64,000 bases of DNA, from NCBI RefSeq assembly GCF_014493765.1, contig NZ_JACTVJ010000022.1:43274-107273 (forward strand), written 5' to 3'. This stretch comes from Streptomyces polyasparticus. Lineage in GTDB: Bacteria > Actinomycetota > Actinomycetes > Streptomycetales > Streptomycetaceae. Position 1 is the stretch's first letter; each line of letters starts with the position of its first letter. This document shows positions 63,605 through 64,000 of this stretch, one piece after another. The notes beneath the pieces were generated by a model. It was not told the origin of the DNA and did no database searches. It saw only the letters and a program-made list of their open reading frames with translations. Position numbers and translations under genes: made by a program.

Positions 63605-63629
63605 CACGGCCCTCGTAGATCAGTAGTGT
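63601..63629 (+). promoter_or_regulatory. Consensus sigma-70 promoter TTGACA-17-TAGTGT overlapping proC stop
   Basis: TTGACA (63601-63606) includes the last base of the preceding Gly codon region and the TGA stop. TAGTGT is at 63624-63629 with a 17-bp spacer. Transcription would start near 63636 and run into the rRNA-type leader. It is one of the best promoter matches in the window. Confidence 0.65.
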
Positions 63630-63707
63630 TCTCCGAGTTGCCCGACGTGAGAGCCGACGAAAGTCGGTCCCCGGGCGGCCATTCCGCAAGACCCACTTCA
63701 AGCATTC

Positions 63708-63723
63708 CGCGTTCGAACGCGGT
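63708..63723. repeat. Perfect 16-bp palindrome CCGCGTTCGAACGCGG
   Basis: Self-complementary block between the consensus promoter and the rRNA-type promoter repeats. A second small stem CCGAC-GAAA-GTCGG precedes it near 63653-63666. In RNA they would form adjacent hairpins. Confidence 0.7.
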
Positions 63724-63789
63724 CTCGCTTTCGTGCGCTCTTACGAAATGAGGAATAGCCCCCGATTAGCTCGGGAGCGAATGTTCCGC

Positions 63790-64000
63790 TAAAGTCTCAC
63801 TCGTCGGAACGGCCCAACAGCCGCAAAGACAACCCGAGTTGACCGGGAGTCAGGCCCGAAAGGATCTGATAGAGTCGACACCGCCGGAAAGGGAAACGCG
63901 AAAGCGAAGAACTGGAAAGCACCGAGGAAATCGAGACTCGAAAGAGTCTGATAGAGTCGGAAACGCAAGACCGAAGGGAAGCCCGGAGGAAAGCCCGAGA
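63790..64000 (+). promoter_or_regulatory. rRNA-operon-type promoter array and leader (16S beyond the window)
   Basis: TAAAGT (63790-63795) and two copies of TCTGATAGAGTCG (-10 TAGAGT at 63870-63875 and 63952-63957) are spaced about 82 bp apart. The sequence ends in GAAGGGAAGCCCGGAGGAAA, which I recognise from the leader region upstream of Streptomyces 16S rRNA genes with several promoters. TTGACC lies at 63839-63844. No rRNA sequence itself is inside the window. Confidence 0.7.

Overview
The window is a high-GC actinobacterial chromosome segment, almost certainly Streptomyces. Evidence: GC-rich third codon positions, GTG starts, TANNNT -10 boxes, Lsr2, the sigE-cseA-cseB-cseC operon, a SapA-like secreted protein and an rRNA-type promoter leader at the right edge. 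From memory, gene order resembles the S. coelicolor core from nuoD2 (about SCO3392) down to proC (about SCO3337), so most of the segment is conserved chromosome rather than an island.

Layout. 1-2.9 kb: the end of an osmoprotectant ABC importer (permease, lipoprotein binding protein) and a membrane coiled-coil protein. 3.6-7.6 kb: a MidA-family methyltransferase convergent with and overlapping a stand-alone nuoD2, then two bacterial PH-domain membrane proteins. 7.7-11 kb: an AlkD-like protein, a two-component pair and a TmrB-like ATPase. 11.2-18.4 kb: a CPBP-PadR-HAAS operon, an ArsR-type regulator, a 47-residue protein, a large NB-ARC/TPR ATPase and a threonine-aldolase-like PLP enzyme. 18.7-24.3 kb: a tightly coupled cofactor operon (DUF2520 protein, panC, nadB, nadC, coaX), linking CoA and NAD synthesis. 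24.4-30.3 kb: small regulators, an ArgA-type acetyltransferase, lsr2 and clpC with a ClgR-like box upstream.

30.4-37.2 kb: a 1057-residue NACHT-LRR protein (bacterial NLR relative and the best candidate for an immune system here), an AraC-type regulator, a DHA2 exporter divergent from its TetR regulator across a long palindrome, and a secreted M23 peptidase. 37.8-41.6 kb: a VOC protein and the cell-envelope stress operon. 41.9-51.3 kb: mutY, a histidine kinase with an added C-terminal BamE-like domain and its regulator, a PAP2 phosphatase, disA, radA, and an ene-reductase divergent from a MerR regulator across a long-spacer promoter. 51.5-59 kb: a composite sigma-like/zinc-finger/transmembrane protein with a Pro-Ser-Asp tail, a Cys-rich protein, a Ppx/GppA phosphatase, a TIM-barrel isomerase, TetR and ilvD. 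59.2-63.6 kb: SapA-like protein, membrane protein, methyltransferase, an ABC-2 exporter pair and proC. 63.6-64.0 kb: a strong consensus promoter and repeated promoter motifs of the rRNA type, with no rRNA gene inside the window.

Two patterns run across the window. Many stand-alone genes have a TANNNT box 6-8 bp before an ATG/GTG, the signature of leaderless transcripts; this also decides several starts. A dispersed GC-rich palindromic element of roughly 140-240 bp occurs five times, each time just beyond the 3' end of a gene or between convergent genes, so it probably works as a terminator or is a non-autonomous REP/MITE-like element. Short tandem repeats (6, 12 and 15 bp units) occur both inside genes and between them.
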